Below are positions 63,501 through 64,000 of a stretch of DNA of 64,000 bases, piece by piece. The notes beneath the pieces were generated by a model. It searched no databases, was not told the origin of the DNA, and was given only the letters and a program-made list of their open reading frames with translations. The stretch's first letter is position 1. The number at the start of each line of letters is the position of its first letter. Source of the stretch: Candidatus Nanopelagicales bacterium (GTDB lineage Bacteria; Actinomycetota; Actinomycetes; S36-B12); the NCBI GenBank assembly GCA_012103605.1, contig WLWL01000002.1, forward strand, positions 19,430 through 83,429, given 5' to 3'. The position numbers and the translations under genes were made by a program.

Positions 63501-63632
63501 GTAGAAGGTCCACAGGGGGCGCCCCTCGGCCTGCGCCAGGGAGCGCTCGAACACCGATTCTTGATCCCACAGATCCAGAATCTGGTGTTCCATGGCCGGC
63601 AGATCGATCTGCACGGGCACGGCCTTGTACAT
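60501..63632 (-). CDS. ileS: Isoleucyl-tRNA synthetase, type II
   Basis: A 1043-residue class I synthetase. The HIGH-equivalent is PTANGTPGAHHVE (H57, H58) and KMSKS is KMSKH (597-601). The editing domain and the zinc cysteine pairs (YCPRCG, QCPECENTANRVPEVIDCW) are present. The long C-terminal anticodon region and the GAHH signature place it in the eukaryote-like type II group, known for mupirocin tolerance. ATG 63632 is chosen over 63713 because MYKAVPVQIDLP is the family start and a perfect AGGAGG lies four bases upstream. It is convergent with the DivIVA-type gene. Confidence 0.95.
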   Translation of the reverse strand: MYKAVPVQIDLPAMEHQILDLWDQESVFERSLAQAEGRPLWTFYEGPPTANGTPGAHHVEARVFKDIFPRYRTMKGYFVPRQAGWDCHGLPVELAVERELGFSGKQDIENYGIAEFNERCRESVLRHVDEFTHMSKRMAFWVDTDSAYWTMDRDYVQSVWWSLKEIFDAGLLVQDHRVAPYCPRCGTGLSDHELAQGYETVVDPSVYVRFPIDDGPLQERYPSAALLVWTTTPWTLVSNTAVAVRPDATYVVVKTADNEHLVVAQELVSHVFGDSDVEIVEEFAGSHLERTRYRRPFDLVDIPDSHYVILADYVTTDDGTGLVHQAPAFGADDLASCRSYGLPVVNPINPDGTFVDETPLVGGMFFKTADDVLVADLDERGLLFRRNPYEHSYPHCWRCHTPLLYYAQPSWYVKTTAVKEALLTQNEQTNWYPPTIKWGRYGDWLTNNVDWALSRNRYWGTPLPIWRCEAGHLTAIGSLEELSSRAGRDVDDLDPHRPFVDDVAIQCPECENTANRVPEVIDCWYDSGAMPFAALGYPRKNAAEFAQQYPADFICEAIDQTRGWFYSLMAIGTLVFGESSYKNVVCLGHILDEDGRKMSKHLGNVLEPIPLMDTHGADAVRWFMLASGSPWQARRVGHAAIADVVRRTLLTYWNTVSFQSLYARTAEWSPSIGAPPTEERPLIDQWVLSEAARVARDVDDALDNFDTQRGGRILAEYIDVLSNWYVRRSRRRFWDGDAAALATLHEALRTVTLCLAPYTPFIAERVWQDLFRATDEQAPISVHLASWPSMEKATIDDGLRDNMALVRRVVELGRAARAASSVKTRQPLSRALVSAPGWAELPDELVAEVSDELNVRAVEVLGEEAGLVDVVVKPNFRELGKRFGKRTPVVAQAITDVEASTLANGVRAEGSFSITVDGESEEVYADDIIVTESPREGWTVASDAEESVAIDLHIDDELRRAGLARELIRGIQETRKSLGFDISDRISLTWSSHDSEIETTFAEHGAAIASEVLATAIDRNDMPADYAPVETDLPVLVGIARNS

Positions 63633-63797
63633 GGCGCCTCCTGTCCGAACGGGCAGGATAGTCGTGTCGGTCGGCGTGCCGGTGACCCGTGACCGTGAAG
63701 CCACCCCTACCATTCCTGAACGCAGCGGTGCGTCGGCTTGAGGGAAACGTCTTGGTGGGCGCAGGCGGGCAGCGGAACGGCAACTGAGGAGATCGCG
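63633..63797. promoter_or_regulatory. Divergent ileS / Lys-rich gene promoter region with SD-hairpin
   Basis: This 165-bp gap carries a TATCCT hexamer on the minus strand (63655-63660) and an inverted repeat at 63638-63657 (TCCTGTCC, GAAC loop, GGGCAGGA on the plus strand). In the ileS RNA this hairpin would tie up part of the AGGAGG ribosome site. No T-box consensus (TGGNACC) is seen. Confidence 0.4.
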
Positions 63798-64000
63798 ATG
63801 GCGGCCACGAAGAAGGCTCCCGCCAAGAAGGCGGCCCCCACGAAGGCGGCCCCCAAGAAGGCTCCCGCCAAGAAGGCGGCCCCCAAGAAGTCGTCTGCGA
63901 AGAAGGCTCCCGCCAAGAAGGCAGGCCCTAAGAAGGCTGCTGCGAAGAAGGCTCCCGCCAAGAAGGTTGCTACGAAGAAGGCGGCCCCCAAGAAGGCTGC
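63798..64000 (+). CDS. Lys/Ala/Pro-rich protein, N-terminal part only
   Basis: ATG 63798, with GAGGAGA upstream, opens a frame that runs off the window. All 67 visible residues are repeats of the type [12 protein letters not shown], as in histone H1-like tails. In many Actinobacteria the gene next to ileS is a TraR/DksA zinc-finger protein with such a lysine-rich N-terminus, so that is my best guess. A histone-like nucleoid protein is the alternative. The domain that would decide lies outside. Confidence 0.7.
   Translation, partial: MAATKKAPAKKAAPTKAAPKKAPAKKAAPKKSSAKKAPAKKAGPKKAAAKKAPAKKVATKKAAPKKA

Noticed and set aside
63633-63797. T-box riboswitch for ileS
   Set aside because: The leader is at most about 165 nt, shared with a divergent promoter, and no TGGNACC bulge or specifier stem can be recognised; the nearest sequence reads TGGCTTCAC.
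63707-63991. Minus-strand Ala/Gly/Phe-rich frame opposite the Lys-rich gene
   Set aside because: Repeat translation opposite AAGAAGG codons; the plus strand has a good ribosome site and a sensible lysine-rich product.

Overview
The window is 64 kb of high-GC (roughly 60 percent by eye), densely packed DNA from an actinomycete. The evidence is the complete actinobacterial division and cell-wall (dcw) cluster running mraZ to a DivIVA-type gene with sepF and yggT, the FtsZ tail ending in DLDVPDFLR, GatCAB beside ligA, a type II IleS, a DnaE2-type polymerase under a textbook actinobacterial LexA box, and many GTG starts with 1-8 nt stop/start overlaps. MurE carries the DNPR motif (residues 415-418), which predicts meso-diaminopimelate peptidoglycan. 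I cannot assign a genus. No rRNA, tRNA, CRISPR array, insertion sequence or prophage is visible.

Layout. (1) 1-5.3 kb: two SAM methyltransferases, a GT4 glucosyltransferase, a hexapeptide acyltransferase and a GH57 branching enzyme, resembling the mycobacterial Rv3030-Rv3034c polymethylated polysaccharide locus. (2) 5.3-17.1 kb: etfBA behind a perfect 16-bp palindrome, then a tightly overlapping run of cysteine desulfurase, mnmA, a MetE-like protein, ligA, gatC, gatA, gatB and a 2-hydroxyacid dehydrogenase. (3) 17.1-26.0 kb: two ilvD paralogues in direct orientation flank an FAH-family hydrolase, a short-chain dehydrogenase, a 602-residue D-apionate-lactonase-like protein, a Gfo/Idh/MocA oxidoreductase and a rhodanese. 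Together these could make a complete non-phosphorylating oxidative sugar pathway. (4) 26.0-32.0 kb: PCD-type dehydratase, then an SOS mutagenesis operon (HEPN protein, dnaE2, dinB) with a clear promoter, a perfect LexA box and a 270-nt leader holding mutually exclusive hairpins.

(5) 32.1-41.7 kb: a mixed stretch with DUF3040, a MaoC-like hot-dog protein, a decapeptide-repeat protein, an RDD membrane protein, two secreted orphans, rmuC, a HelD/HelR-type RNA polymerase recycling ATPase, a phosphopantetheinyl transferase, a DUF3293 protein and a DUF3048 lipoprotein with a Thr-Pro linker. (6) 41.7-60.5 kb: the dcw cluster, with four MraZ boxes at exact 10-bp period, an unannotated 45-residue membrane protein gene between mraZ and rsmH, then rsmH, ftsL, ftsI, murE, murF, mraY, murD, ftsW, murG, murC, ftsQ, ftsZ, pgeF, yggS, sepF, yggT and a short DivIVA-domain gene. 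(7) 60.5-64 kb: ileS on the opposite strand, and the start of a Lys/Ala/Pro-rich protein running out of the window.

The least explained parts are the SOS leader and its HEPN gene, the gene-conversion tract shared by the two ilvD genes around the sugar-acid module, and the mraZ-rsmH leader with its micro-protein. All coordinates and motifs were read by eye. Family names come from motif recognition, not from database searches.
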